Positions 40,896 through 49,786 of a stretch of 64,000 nucleotides of DNA are shown here, one piece after another; position 1 is the stretch's first letter, and each line of letters opens with the position of its first letter. The notes beneath the pieces are model-generated. The model had not been told where the DNA came from, did no database searches, and worked only from the letters and a program-made list of their open reading frames with translations. Made by a program: the position numbers and the translations under genes. The stretch comes from Pelagovum pacificum (GTDB taxonomy: Bacteria > Pseudomonadota > Alphaproteobacteria > Rhodobacterales > Rhodobacteraceae): assembly GCF_016134045.1 (NCBI RefSeq), contig NZ_CP065915.1, positions 372,001-436,000 on the forward strand. Direction: 5' to 3'.

Positions 40896-42638
40896 ATGGC
40901 CTTTACCCCTGCAGAATGGCCCCGCAAGCTGCGCTCCCAGGAATGGTTCGGCGGCAACAGCCGGGACAACATCTATCACCGCGGCTGGATGCGGAACCAG
41001 GGCTTCCCGCCCGACCTGTTCGATGGACGCCCGGTGATCGGCATCATGAACACCTGGTCCGAGCTGACGCCCTGTAACGCGCACCTCAAGGACCTCGCCG
41101 AGCGCGTGAAGCACGGCATCTACGAAGCCGGCGGCTTCCCGGTCGAAGTGCCCGCTTTCTCGGCCTCCGAATCCGCGTTCCGCCCGACGGCAATGATGTT
41201 CCGCAACCTCGCCGCGATGGCGGTGGAAGAGCAGATGCGCGGTCAGCCGATCGACGGCTGCGTGCTTCTGGTCGGCTGCGACAAGACCACGCCGTCGCTC
41301 CTGATGGCCGCGGCCTCGACCGACCTGCCGTCGATCGTCGTCACCGGCGGGCCGATGCTGAACGGCTACTTCCAGGGTGAGCGCGTCGGCTCCGGCACGC
41401 ACCTCTGGAAGTTCTCCGAAGCGGTGAAGGCCGGCGACATGACCCAGGAAGAGTTCATGGAGGCCGAGGCCTCGATGTCCCGTAGCCCGGGGTCCTGCAA
41501 CACGATGGGTACCGCGTCGACGATGGCCTCGATGGCCGAGGCGCTCGGCATGGCGCTGTCGGGCAACGCCGCGATCCCGGCGGTTGATTCCCGCCGCCGC
41601 GCGATGGCGCAGGTGACCGGCCGGCGCATCGTCCAGATGGTGAAGGACAACCTGAAGCCGTCCGACGTGATGACGCGCGAGGCGTTCCAGAACGCAATCC
41701 GCACCAACGCCGCCATCGGTGGCTCGACCAACGCGGTGATCCACCTCCTCGCCATCGCGGGCCGGGTCGGCATCGACCTGACGCTCGACGACTGGGACGC
41801 GTGGGGCAAGGACGTCCCGACGATCGTGAACCTCATGCCGTCGGGCAAGTACCTGATGGAAGAGTTCTTCTATTCCGGCGGTCTGCCCGTGGTCATCAAG
41901 CGCCTGGGTGAGGCCGGCCTGCTCAACAAGGACGCGCTGACGGTGTCGGGCGATTCCATGTGGGACCAGGTGAAAGAGGTGAAGCACTGGAACGACGAGG
42001 TGATCCTGCCCGCCGAGAAGGCGCTCGCCCAGTCCGGCGGCGTCGCGGTGTTGCGGGGCAACCTTGCCCCGAACGGCGCGGTGCTGAAACCGTCCGCCGC
42101 CACGCCCGCGCTCATGACCCACAAGGGCCGTGCGGTCGTGTTCGAGGACATCGACGACTACAAGGCCAAGATCAATGATGACGATCTCGACATCGACGAG
42201 ACCTGCATCATGGTCCTCAAGAACTGCGGCCCGAAAGGCTATCCCGGCATGTCCGAGGTCGGCAACATGGGCCTGCCGCCGAAGATCCTGAAGAAGGGCA
42301 TCACCGACATGGTGCGCATCTCCGATGCGCGCATGTCCGGCACCGCCTACGGCACCGTGATCCTGCACACCTCGCCCGAGGCTGCCGCCGGCGGTCCGCT
42401 GGCCATCGTGCAGAACGGGGACATGATCGAAGTGGACGTGCCGAACCGCACCCTGCACCTCGACCTGTCCGACGAAGAGATCGCGTCGCGCCTCGCCGCC
42501 TGGAAGAACCCGATCGAGGTTCCGGCGTCGGGCTATGCGCGGATGTTCCACGAGCATGTCGAAGGTGCCGACACCGGCGCCGACTTCGACTTCCTCAAGG
42601 GCTGCCGCGGCGCGCCGATCCCGAAGGACTCGCACTGA
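40896..42638 (+). CDS. L-arabinonate dehydratase (IlvD/EDD family)
   Basis: 580 residues. Iron-sulfur dehydratase converting L-arabinonate to 2-keto-3-deoxy-L-arabonate. Cluster cysteines C60 (TPCNAH), C128 (GCDKTT) and C201 (SCNTMG) match the three ligands reported for the arabinonate/xylonate subgroup. Mid-gene pattern NAAIGGSTNAVIHLLAIAGR is family-typical. ATG 40896 gives the normal length. First gene of a four-gene series, its stop overlapping the next start (TGATG). Confidence 0.88.
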   Translation: MAFTPAEWPRKLRSQEWFGGNSRDNIYHRGWMRNQGFPPDLFDGRPVIGIMNTWSELTPCNAHLKDLAERVKHGIYEAGGFPVEVPAFSASESAFRPTAMMFRNLAAMAVEEQMRGQPIDGCVLLVGCDKTTPSLLMAAASTDLPSIVVTGGPMLNGYFQGERVGSGTHLWKFSEAVKAGDMTQEEFMEAEASMSRSPGSCNTMGTASTMASMAEALGMALSGNAAIPAVDSRRRAMAQVTGRRIVQMVKDNLKPSDVMTREAFQNAIRTNAAIGGSTNAVIHLLAIAGRVGIDLTLDDWDAWGKDVPTIVNLMPSGKYLMEEFFYSGGLPVVIKRLGEAGLLNKDALTVSGDSMWDQVKEVKHWNDEVILPAEKALAQSGGVAVLRGNLAPNGAVLKPSAATPALMTHKGRAVVFEDIDDYKAKINDDDLDIDETCIMVLKNCGPKGYPGMSEVGNMGLPPKILKKGITDMVRISDARMSGTAYGTVILHTSPEAAAGGPLAIVQNGDMIEVDVPNRTLHLDLSDEEIASRLAAWKNPIEVPASGYARMFHEHVEGADTGADFDFLKGCRGAPIPKDSH

Positions 42639-43579
42639 TGGCGTGGGACATCGCGCTCGTCGGCATCGGCAAGATCGCGCGGGATCAGCACATCCCCGCG
42701 ATCGCCGGAAATCCCGACTTCACGCTGGCAGCGACGTCGAGCCGCAACGCCACGGTCGACGGGGCCGAAGCCTTCAAGTCGCTGCCCGAGTTGCTGGAGG
42801 CACGCCCCGACATTTCCTGCATCTCGCTCTGTACGCCGCCGCAGGTCCGCTACGCCGATGCGCGCGCGGCGCTGGAGGCCGGTCGCCACGTGATGCTTGA
42901 GAAGCCGCCGGGCGCGACCCTGTCCGAAGTCCACGACCTGCAGGCGCTCGCCGAGGCGAAGGGCGTGTCGCTCTATGCCACCTGGCATTCACGCCACGCG
43001 GCGGCAGTGGAGCTTGCCCGTAACTGGCTGGCCGACAAGGCGATCCGCAAGGTCGAGGTGATTTGGAAGGAAGACGTGCGCCGCTGGCACCCCGGCCAGG
43101 AATGGATCTGGGAGCCGGGCGGCCTCGGCGTCTTCGATCCCGGCATCAACGGCCTGTCCGTGCTGACCGCGATCTACCCGCGTCCGATCCACCTCACCGA
43201 TGCGTCGCTGACCTTTCCCGAAAACCGGCAGACGCCGATCGCCGCCGACCTGACCTTCCGCGACCCCGCCGGGGCCGAAATGTCCGCCGTCTTCGACTGG
43301 CGGCAGGAGGGCGAGCAGACCTGGGCGATCCACGTCACCACTGACGAAGGCGAGGCGAAGCTCACCGAGGGCGGCGCGCGCTTCTTCGTCGGTGATGAGG
43401 AGCAACCGACGGGAGAGACCGCTTCCGCCGCGCTCGGCGGCGAGTATCCGTCGCTCTATGCCCGCTTCGCGGAACTGGTGCCCGGCTCGACCATCGACGT
43501 CGACCTCTCGCCCATGACCCACGTGTCCGACGCTTTCACGCTCGGCCGCCGCCTGACAACCGATCCATTCGAGTTCTGA
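42638..43579 (+). CDS. L-arabinose (galactose) 1-dehydrogenase, Gfo/Idh family
   Basis: 313 residues. N-terminal nucleotide-binding VGIGKIARDQHIPAI, then LCTPPQVRYADARAALEAG, the conserved Lys in LEKPPGAT, and WKEDVRRWHPGQEWIWEPGGLGVFDPGIN in the sugar domain. Closely follows the pattern of Azospirillum L-arabinose 1-dehydrogenase. It oxidises L-arabinose (or D-galactose) with NAD(P)+ to the lactone. The lactonase that would open the lactone is not seen in the window. Confidence 0.88.
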   Translation: MAWDIALVGIGKIARDQHIPAIAGNPDFTLAATSSRNATVDGAEAFKSLPELLEARPDISCISLCTPPQVRYADARAALEAGRHVMLEKPPGATLSEVHDLQALAEAKGVSLYATWHSRHAAAVELARNWLADKAIRKVEVIWKEDVRRWHPGQEWIWEPGGLGVFDPGINGLSVLTAIYPRPIHLTDASLTFPENRQTPIAADLTFRDPAGAEMSAVFDWRQEGEQTWAIHVTTDEGEAKLTEGGARFFVGDEEQPTGETASAALGGEYPSLYARFAELVPGSTIDVDLSPMTHVSDAFTLGRRLTTDPFEF

Positions 43580-43583
43580 ACAC

Positions 43584-44501
43584 ATGCAAACACCACTGAC
43601 CGGCATCCTTCCCGTCGCCCCGACTCCGTTCCACGCCGACGGGACGCTCGACGAGCAGGGGATGAAGAACGTCGTCGACTGTCTCATCGACCAGGGCGTC
43701 GACGCGATCTGCATCCTCGCCAACTATTCCGAGCAATTCCTGCTGTCGGACGAGGAGCGGACGACCATGCAGCGCGTCAGCCTCGAGCAGAACGCGGGCC
43801 GGGTGCCGATGATCGTCACGACCTCGCACTTCTCCACCGACATCGCGGTGGCGCGGGCGAAGGCGGCCGAAGACATGGGCGCCTCGATGCTGATGATGAT
43901 GCCGCCCTACCACGGCGCCGGCATGAAGGCCGACGACGAAGGCATGATGGAGCATTTCCGCGCCGTCTCCGACGCGATCTCCATCCCGATCATGGTGCAG
44001 GATGCGCCGCTGTCGGGCGTCACGCTTTCGGTGCCGCTGCTGGTGCGGATGGCCAAGGAGATCGAGAACGTCTCCTACTTCAAGATCGAGTGCCCCTTCG
44101 CGGCTGACAAGCTCGCCGCGCTGATCGAGCAGGGCGGCGACGCGATCGTCGGCCCCTTCGACGGCGAAGAGGCGGTGACGCTGCTCGCCGACCTCGACGC
44201 GGGCTGCACGGGCACCATGACATCGGGCCTTTTTCCCGAACATATTGGCGAAATCATCCGGAATTACCTGAAAGGCGACAAGGAAGCCGCCCTTGCGGGG
44301 TGGCAAAAGTGTCTGCCGCTCATAAATCACGAGAACAGGCAGTGCGGCCTGCGCGCGTGCAAGACGGTTTACGCGGAAGGCGGGGTGATCGGATCCGATC
44401 ATGTCCGTCACCCGCTGAAGCCGCTGTCGGCGCGCACCAAGGATCGCCTGCTGCAACTCGCACGAGACCTCGACCTCATCGCCCTGAAATGGGGCAAGTG
44501 A
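43584..44501 (+). CDS. 2-keto-3-deoxy-L-arabonate dehydratase (DHDPS family)
   Basis: 305 residues. (beta/alpha)8 aldolase-class enzyme; Schiff-base Lys K167 in SYFKIECPF. The position of the usual catalytic Tyr in DHDPS (YNVP) reads QDAP, as in the arabonate dehydratase branch. It converts the dehydratase product to alpha-ketoglutarate semialdehyde. Only 4 bp after the dehydrogenase gene. Confidence 0.87.
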   Translation: MQTPLTGILPVAPTPFHADGTLDEQGMKNVVDCLIDQGVDAICILANYSEQFLLSDEERTTMQRVSLEQNAGRVPMIVTTSHFSTDIAVARAKAAEDMGASMLMMMPPYHGAGMKADDEGMMEHFRAVSDAISIPIMVQDAPLSGVTLSVPLLVRMAKEIENVSYFKIECPFAADKLAALIEQGGDAIVGPFDGEEAVTLLADLDAGCTGTMTSGLFPEHIGEIIRNYLKGDKEAALAGWQKCLPLINHENRQCGLRACKTVYAEGGVIGSDHVRHPLKPLSARTKDRLLQLARDLDLIALKWGK

Positions 44502-44523
44502 CCGAATATATAAGGAGCCCGAC

Positions 44524-46050
44524 ATGGACGGAGCGACACCCTTCACCCCGCACGGCAAGCACCTGATCGCAGGCGAATGGGTGGCGGGGGAGGCCACCTT
44601 CACTTCCGAGCCGGCTCACGGCGACGCGCACGACTACTCGGTCGGGACACCCGCCCACGTCGAAGCCGCCGTCACCGCCGCGGAAGAGGCCTTCTGGACC
44701 TACGGCTACACGACCCGCGAGGAGCGCGCGAAGTTCCTCAACACCATCGCCGACGAGATCGAGGCGCGCGGCGAGCAGATCACCGCGATCGGCACGTCCG
44801 AGACCGGCCTGCCCGAAGTTCGCCTGAACGGCGAGCGCGGTCGCACGACCGGCCAGCTTCGCATGTTCGCCGACCACATCCTCAAGGGCGACTACCTCGA
44901 CCGGCGCCATGACGAGGCGCTGCCCGACCGCCAGCCGCTGCCGCGTCCCGACATCAAGATGGTGCAGCGCCCGATCGGCCCGGTCGCCGTCTTCGGCGCG
45001 TCGAACTTCCCGCTCGCCTTCTCCACGGCCGGTGGCGACACCGCCGCTGCGCTGGCTGCCGGTTGCCCGGTGGTCGTGAAGGGCCACTCCGCCCACCCCG
45101 GCACGGGCGAGATCGTCGCCGACGCCATCAAGGCCGCTGTCGAGAAGTGCGGCATGCCGAAGGGCGTCTTCTCCCTCGTTCAGGGTGGCACGCGCGAAAC
45201 CGGCCAGACGCTGGTGCAGCACCCGCTGATCAAGGCCGTCGGCTTCACCGGCTCGCTCGGTGGCGGTCGCGCGCTGTTCGATCTCTGCGCGCAGCGTGAC
45301 GAGCCGATCCCGTTCTTCGGCGAACTCGGTTCGGTCAACCCGATGTTCGTTCTTCCCGAAGCCGCCAAGGCGCGCGGCGAGGAGATCGGCAAGGGCTGGG
45401 CCGGCTCGCTCACCATGGGCGCCGGCCAGTTCTGCACCAACCCCGGCATCGCCGTGGTCGAGCGTGGTGACGCGGGCGACGCCTTCGTCGCAGCCGCCGC
45501 CGAAGCGCTGAAGGGCGTTGACGCACAGACCATGCTGACCGATGGCATCGCGGACGCCTACAAGTCCGGCAAGGACCGCTTCGACGGCCGCAACGCCGTG
45601 AAGCCGGTTCTGGCGACCGAGAGCGAAGGCCGCACGGCAAGCCCGAACCTCTACGAGACGGACGCCGATGCTTACCTGCAGGACCACGCGCTGGGTGAAG
45701 AAGTCTTCGGGCCGCTCGGCCTCGTCGTGCGGGTTTCCGGCCCGGAAGAGATGACGACGCTCGCCAAGGGCTTCGAGGGTCAGCTGACCGCGACGATCCA
45801 CATGGACGATGGCGACACGGCCGTCGCCAAGGGCCTCGTCCCGGTGCTGGAGCGCAAGGCTGGCCGCCTGCTGGTCAACGGCTTCCCGACCGGCGTCGAG
45901 GTGTGCGACGCGATGGTGCACGGCGGGCCGTACCCGGCGTCGACCAACTTCGGCGCGACGTCGGTCGGCACCCTGTCGATCCGCCGCTTCCTGCGCCCGG
46001 TCGCCTACCAGAACATGCCGGACGCCATCCTGCCCGGCGATCTGGCCTGA
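44524..46050 (+). CDS. Alpha-ketoglutarate semialdehyde dehydrogenase (NADP+)
   Basis: 508 residues. Aldehyde dehydrogenase fold with E267 (FFGELGSVNP) as general base and nucleophile C304 (GAGQFCTNPG). NADP-type FGASNFPLAFSTAGGD. Final step delivering alpha-ketoglutarate to the citric acid cycle. A strong ribosome site (AGGAG) lies at 44512-44516. A hairpin at 46061-46083 follows the stop by 11 bp. Confidence 0.9.
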   Translation: MDGATPFTPHGKHLIAGEWVAGEATFTSEPAHGDAHDYSVGTPAHVEAAVTAAEEAFWTYGYTTREERAKFLNTIADEIEARGEQITAIGTSETGLPEVRLNGERGRTTGQLRMFADHILKGDYLDRRHDEALPDRQPLPRPDIKMVQRPIGPVAVFGASNFPLAFSTAGGDTAAALAAGCPVVVKGHSAHPGTGEIVADAIKAAVEKCGMPKGVFSLVQGGTRETGQTLVQHPLIKAVGFTGSLGGGRALFDLCAQRDEPIPFFGELGSVNPMFVLPEAAKARGEEIGKGWAGSLTMGAGQFCTNPGIAVVERGDAGDAFVAAAAEALKGVDAQTMLTDGIADAYKSGKDRFDGRNAVKPVLATESEGRTASPNLYETDADAYLQDHALGEEVFGPLGLVVRVSGPEEMTTLAKGFEGQLTATIHMDDGDTAVAKGLVPVLERKAGRLLVNGFPTGVEVCDAMVHGGPYPASTNFGATSVGTLSIRRFLRPVAYQNMPDAILPGDLA

Positions 46051-46057
46051 TGATCCC

Positions 46058-46093
46058 GTAGGGTGCGCACTTGATGCGCACCCTGCACCCTAC
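46058..46093 (+). terminator. Nested hairpins after the arabinose operon
   Basis: GGGTGCGCA (46061-46069) pairs with TGCGCACCC (46075-46083) around CTTGA. The overlapping outer pair GTAGGGTGC (46058-46066) and GCACCCTAC (46085-46093) is mutually exclusive with it. No T-tract. Could be a bidirectional terminator for the converging DUF4287 gene, or a repetitive palindromic element. Confidence 0.55.
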
Positions 46094-46231
46094 CCGGGAA
46101 AACCCGACCTCCCGGCGCCGCCGCGTTGCTCGATCTATTGTATGGACACACGCAGCGCTCAGTTTGGTTCTGAAGGAACTCCCTCCGCCGGCCTCAAGAC
46201 ACGCGCCGACCGGTGCATGACCCCCGGTCTC

Positions 46232-46441
46232 TCACCCCTTCTTCCCCTTCAGCGTATCGGCAACCAGCGCGTTGGCATGCCCGTGACCGAGTCCGTGCTC
46301 GGTCTTCAGCCAGTTCACGATCTCCATGTGCTTCAGATCGGTCTTCGTTTCGATCAGCGCCTTCCAGTGCGAAATGGGCTGGCCGTATTTCTTCTCGATC
46401 GACGGGAAATAGGATGCGGGGCCCTTCACCGGCTCTGCCAT
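46232..46441 (-). CDS. DUF4287 domain protein
   Basis: 69 residues. DUF4287 pattern: YFPSIEKKYGQPISHWKALI then IVNWLKTEHGLGHGHANALV. Start ATG 46439-46441 follows AGGAGGA, giving MAEPVKG. Converges on the arabinose operon. No known biochemical role. The helical fold with a helix-turn-helix-like TEHGLGHGHAN region often occurs in DNA or stress proteins of unknown function. Confidence 0.8.
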   Translation of the reverse strand: MAEPVKGPASYFPSIEKKYGQPISHWKALIETKTDLKHMEIVNWLKTEHGLGHGHANALVADTLKGKKG

Positions 46442-46510
46442 CTCTGTCCTCCTCATTTGACCGGAAAACGATGTGCAGATCCGGCGGACCGGTCAATCCC
46501 GCTGTGCAGT

Positions 46511-46532
46511 CCCCTCGCAACAGGGGGTTTTT
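46511..46532 (+). terminator. Hairpin with T-tract upstream of the ArsR-like regulator
   Basis: CCCCT (46511-46515) and AGGGG (46522-46526) with loop CGCAAC, then GTTTTT. It is oriented on the plus strand, about 63 bp before the regulator's start, so it could attenuate its transcription or terminate readthrough. Confidence 0.45.
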
Positions 46533-46594
46533 CTGTATCGCCACTGCTGATATGAACCGGGCCTTATCGGGGTTGCAGTTCAACGGGGCAGGAT

Positions 46595-47518
46595 ATGTCG
46601 GGCAAATACATGGTGGTCGATCCGCTCGAACGGCTCGACATCATCAAGGGACTCGCGAGCGAGGTCCGGGTCAAGATCCTGAAGCTCCTCGGCACCGAGG
46701 GCCCCAAGAACGTCAACCAGATCGCCGAACATCTCGGTCTGCCGCAGTCGACCGTGTCGTCGAACCTGCAGATCCTCGAGGACACCGGCCTGATCTTCAC
46801 CCGGTCCCAGAAGGCGCGGAAGGGTAGCCAGAAGATCTGCCACTCCGCGTTCACCGAGATCCTCGTCGCCTTCAACGACGAACCCGCGGAGCGTCGCAAC
46901 GACAAGATCGAAGTCGCGATGCCGCTTGGCCTCTATACAAAGTGCGATGTCTCCGCGCCCTGCGGCCTCTGCTCGCCCGAGGGGGTCATCGGCCTACTCG
47001 ACGTGCCGCAGACCTTCCTCGATCCGGGGCGGATGCGGGCCGGGCTGCTCTGGTTCAACCGCGGCTTCGTCGAATACCAGTTCCCCAACAACCCGATGCT
47101 GGCCGAGGTCACGCCACGCTCGCTGGACGTATCGATGGAGCTGAGCTCGGAGGTGCCCGGCACTTCGGACAACTGGCCCTCCGACATCTGCCTGCATGTG
47201 AACGGGGTCGAGGTCGGCACGTGGACCTCGCCCGGCGATTTCGGGGACAAGCGCGGCAAGTTCACCCCTGAATGGTGGAAGCTGGCCGGTTCGCAATACG
47301 GTATGCTCAAGACATGGTCCGTGAACGGGCAGGGCACCTTCGTCGATGGGGAGAAGGTGTCCAACGTCACGCTGCGCGACCTCGACCTCGCCGCGCACAA
47401 ATCCATCCGGATGCGGGTCGGCGTGAGCGAGGATGCCGAACATCCCGGTGGAATCAACATCTTCGGTCGCGGGTTCGGCGACCATGACCAGGATATCCTG
47501 CTGCGCATCAACATCTGA
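46595..47518 (+). CDS. HTH regulator with beta-rich sensor domain (arabinose cluster)
   Basis: 307 residues. N-terminal ArsR-type winged helix: DIIKGLASEVRVKILKLL, the recognition region GLPQSTVSSNLQILEDTGL, and a short wing. After residue 105 the protein is beta-rich with cysteines at about 114-125 (KCDVSAPCGLCSP) and strands such as CLHVNGVEVGTWTSPGDFG and GINIFGRGFGDHD, resembling a carbohydrate-binding jelly roll. I infer a sugar-responsive repressor for the GH51 gene 98 bp downstream, acting at the palindrome 47572-47591. This architecture also occurs beside GH51 genes elsewhere, from memory. Confidence 0.75.
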   Translation: MSGKYMVVDPLERLDIIKGLASEVRVKILKLLGTEGPKNVNQIAEHLGLPQSTVSSNLQILEDTGLIFTRSQKARKGSQKICHSAFTEILVAFNDEPAERRNDKIEVAMPLGLYTKCDVSAPCGLCSPEGVIGLLDVPQTFLDPGRMRAGLLWFNRGFVEYQFPNNPMLAEVTPRSLDVSMELSSEVPGTSDNWPSDICLHVNGVEVGTWTSPGDFGDKRGKFTPEWWKLAGSQYGMLKTWSVNGQGTFVDGEKVSNVTLRDLDLAAHKSIRMRVGVSEDAEHPGGINIFGRGFGDHDQDILLRINI

Positions 47519-47533
47519 TCCGATGAAAGCCCC

Positions 47534-47591
47534 TTGACCCGAGGGGGGAGTCTGCGCTTATTCAACCGTGAAATCCGATATGCATCGGATT
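47534..47591 (+). promoter_or_regulatory. GH51 promoter and 8-bp-arm palindromic operator
   Basis: TTGACC at 47534-47539 with a TTATTC-like -10 about 18 bp on (47558-47563). AATCCGAT-ATGC-ATCGGATT at 47572-47591 is a perfect inverted repeat lying just downstream of the predicted start of transcription, 25 bp before the start codon. It is a likely site for the regulator encoded immediately upstream. Confidence 0.6.
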
Positions 47592-47615
47592 GTCCGGTAC
47601 AAATGGGAGGATACC

Positions 47616-49127
47616 ATGGACGCCAGGGTCACGGCGCACCGCCGCTACACAATCGCCGACATCGACAAGCGCCTGTACGGCTCGTTCCTCGAGCATCTCG
47701 GTCGCGCGATCTACACCGGCATCTACGAACCCGGCCACCCGACGGCCGACGGCAACGGGATGCGCAAGGACGTCATCGACCTCGTCCGCGAGATCGACAC
47801 CCCGATCTGCCGCTACCCCGGCGGGAACTTCGTCTCCGCCTACAACTGGGAAGACGGTATCGGCCCGAAAGAGGATCGCCCGACGCGGCTGGACCTCGCG
47901 TGGCACACCTCGGAAAGCAACGAGGTCGGCATCCACGAATTCGCCGAGTGGGCTGAAGCCGCCAACACCGAGATGATGCTCGCTGTGAACCTCGGCTCGC
48001 GCGGGCTGGACGAGGCACGCGCCTTCCTCGAATACGTGAACCACCCCGGCGGCTCCTACTGGTCCGACCTTCGCAAGAAGAACGGCCGCGCCGATCCGTG
48101 GGACGTCAAGGTCTGGTGCCTCGGCAACGAGATGGACGGCCCCTGGCAGGTCGGTCACAAGTCGGCCGAGGAATACGGCCACCTTGCCAACGAGACCGCG
48201 AAGGCCATGCGCGCCTTCGACAAGAACCTCGAGCTGATCGTCTGCGGTTCGTCATCGGCGCAGATGCCGACCTACCCGCAGTGGGAATCCACTGTTCTCG
48301 ACGCGACCTACGACAACGTCGATTTCATTTCGCTGCACATGTACTTCGCCAACCACGAGAAGAACACGGCCGAGTACCTCGCCATCCCCGAGCGGCTCGA
48401 CAAGTACATCGGCACGGTCAGCGGCGTCATCGACTACATCAAGGGCAAGAAGCGCTCCAAGAAAGACGTCAAGATCAGCTTCGACGAGTGGAACGTCTGG
48501 TATCACTCGAACGAGCAGGACAAGAAGATCCTGCAGGGCCAGTCCGGCTGGCCGCACGCCCCGGCGCTGCTTGAGGATATCTACAACTTCGAGGACGTGC
48601 TGCAGGTCGGCTGTGCGCTGAACACCTTCATCCGCCGTGCGGACCGGGTGAAGATCGCCTGTATCGCCCAGCTGGTGAACGTGATCGCGCCGATCATGAC
48701 CTCCGAAGGCGGCGCCGCCTGGCGCCAGACGATCTACTGGCCCTTCATGTTCGCCTCCCGCTATGGCCGCGGCACGGCGCTGCAGCTCGACGTCGACGTG
48801 CCCAGCTACGACGCCGACATCGCGTCCGACGTGAAGTACCTCGACATCGCCGGGACCTATGATGACGACGCCGGCAGCATGACCTTCTTCGCGGTGAACC
48901 GTCACCCGACCGAAGCGCTCGAGACGTCGGTGTCCCTCGAAGGGTTCGCCGCGGCGAAATCAGTCGAGCACACGTTGGTCAAGCACGACGATCTGGAAGC
49001 GGTGAACACCGAGGACAACCCGGACAACGTTTCTCCCACGGAGGGAAGCGGCGCGAAACTGGACGGTAACAAGCTGTCGATGACGCTGCCGCCCTATTCC
49101 TACTCGATGATCCGCGTGAAGCTCTGA
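47616..49127 (+). CDS. GH51 alpha-L-arabinofuranosidase, intracellular
   Basis: 503 residues. Clan GH-A barrel plus C-terminal beta-sandwich. Acid/base E172 in CLGNEMDGPW and nucleophile E291 in FDEWNVWY. N-terminal GSFLEHLGRAIYTGIY and RYPGGNFVSAYNWEDGIG are GH51 signatures. No signal peptide, so it acts on imported arabinose-containing oligosaccharides and releases L-arabinose for the oxidative pathway upstream. Start ATG 47616 follows GGGAGG. Followed by a strong terminator at 49156-49181. Confidence 0.95.
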   Translation: MDARVTAHRRYTIADIDKRLYGSFLEHLGRAIYTGIYEPGHPTADGNGMRKDVIDLVREIDTPICRYPGGNFVSAYNWEDGIGPKEDRPTRLDLAWHTSESNEVGIHEFAEWAEAANTEMMLAVNLGSRGLDEARAFLEYVNHPGGSYWSDLRKKNGRADPWDVKVWCLGNEMDGPWQVGHKSAEEYGHLANETAKAMRAFDKNLELIVCGSSSAQMPTYPQWESTVLDATYDNVDFISLHMYFANHEKNTAEYLAIPERLDKYIGTVSGVIDYIKGKKRSKKDVKISFDEWNVWYHSNEQDKKILQGQSGWPHAPALLEDIYNFEDVLQVGCALNTFIRRADRVKIACIAQLVNVIAPIMTSEGGAAWRQTIYWPFMFASRYGRGTALQLDVDVPSYDADIASDVKYLDIAGTYDDDAGSMTFFAVNRHPTEALETSVSLEGFAAAKSVEHTLVKHDDLEAVNTEDNPDNVSPTEGSGAKLDGNKLSMTLPPYSYSMIRVKL

Positions 49128-49155
49128 GCCGGATCGACACGCCTTGCGCGTCACG

Positions 49156-49181
49156 CGCCCCCGCAGGAGACTGCGGGGGCG
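49156..49181 (+). terminator. Strong terminator after GH51
   Basis: Perfect 11-bp stem CGCCCCCGCAG / CTGCGGGGGCG around a GAGA tetraloop, followed by TTGTCGTTC. Lies 28 bp after the GH51 stop. Intrinsic terminator with a weak U-tail. Confidence 0.8.
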
Positions 49182-49202
49182 TTGTCGTTCGGGAGGACAG
49201 CA

Positions 49203-49712
49203 ATGGGCGTGAGGAATTACCTGGTCGAGGGCGTGTCGGGCACCGGCAAGACCTCCGTCTGCGATGAGCTGCAGCGACGCGGCTACCACGCGATCCACGG
49301 CGACCGGGAACTTGCCTACCAGGGCGACCCGATGACCGGCACGCCACTGACCGACCGCGCGCTGCACGGGCACGAACATCATATCTGGGACATCGCCAAG
49401 CTGGACATCCTGCTCGCCGACATGCGCCACCCCGCGACCTTCTTCTGTGGCGGCTCACGCAACTTCGCGCAATTCATCGACCGGTTCGACGCGGTCTTTG
49501 TGCTCGACATCGACGCCGCCACGCTCGAAGCCCGGCTCGACGGCCGCCCTGACGAGTACGGCGCTACCGGTGAAGAACGTGCCCTCGTCCGCCGGCTGCA
49601 CGCCACTGGGGAGGGTCTGCCACCCGGTGCGACGCGGATCGACGCGACCGGCCCGCTTGCCGACGTCGCGGACCGGATCCTCGCCGCCTGCGGCAGCCCC
49701 CCGCCGGGCTGA
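49203..49712 (+). CDS. P-loop nucleoside/shikimate-kinase-like ATPase
   Basis: 169 residues. P-loop GVSGTGKTS at about 10-18, GDRELAYQGDP, a short lid, and C-terminal helix. Looks like AAA_18/nucleoside kinase superfamily proteins of unknown substrate. ATG 49203 has GGGAGGA 6 bp upstream. It lies after the GH51 terminator and upstream of the ABC-F gene, so it is probably unrelated to arabinose use. Function not assigned. Confidence 0.7.
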   Translation: MGVRNYLVEGVSGTGKTSVCDELQRRGYHAIHGDRELAYQGDPMTGTPLTDRALHGHEHHIWDIAKLDILLADMRHPATFFCGGSRNFAQFIDRFDAVFVLDIDAATLEARLDGRPDEYGATGEERALVRRLHATGEGLPPGATRIDATGPLADVADRILAACGSPPPG

Positions 49713-49786
49713 CCGCTCAGCCCTTCAAAAACCAGGCGCGAGGACGTATGTTCGCCTGAACGCACTCAACGAAAGGATGAGGACCG

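Noticed and set aside
44476-45921. Long minus-strand frame opposite the aldehyde dehydrogenase
   Set aside because: Antisense shadow of a clear aldehyde dehydrogenase with catalytic E267 and C304.
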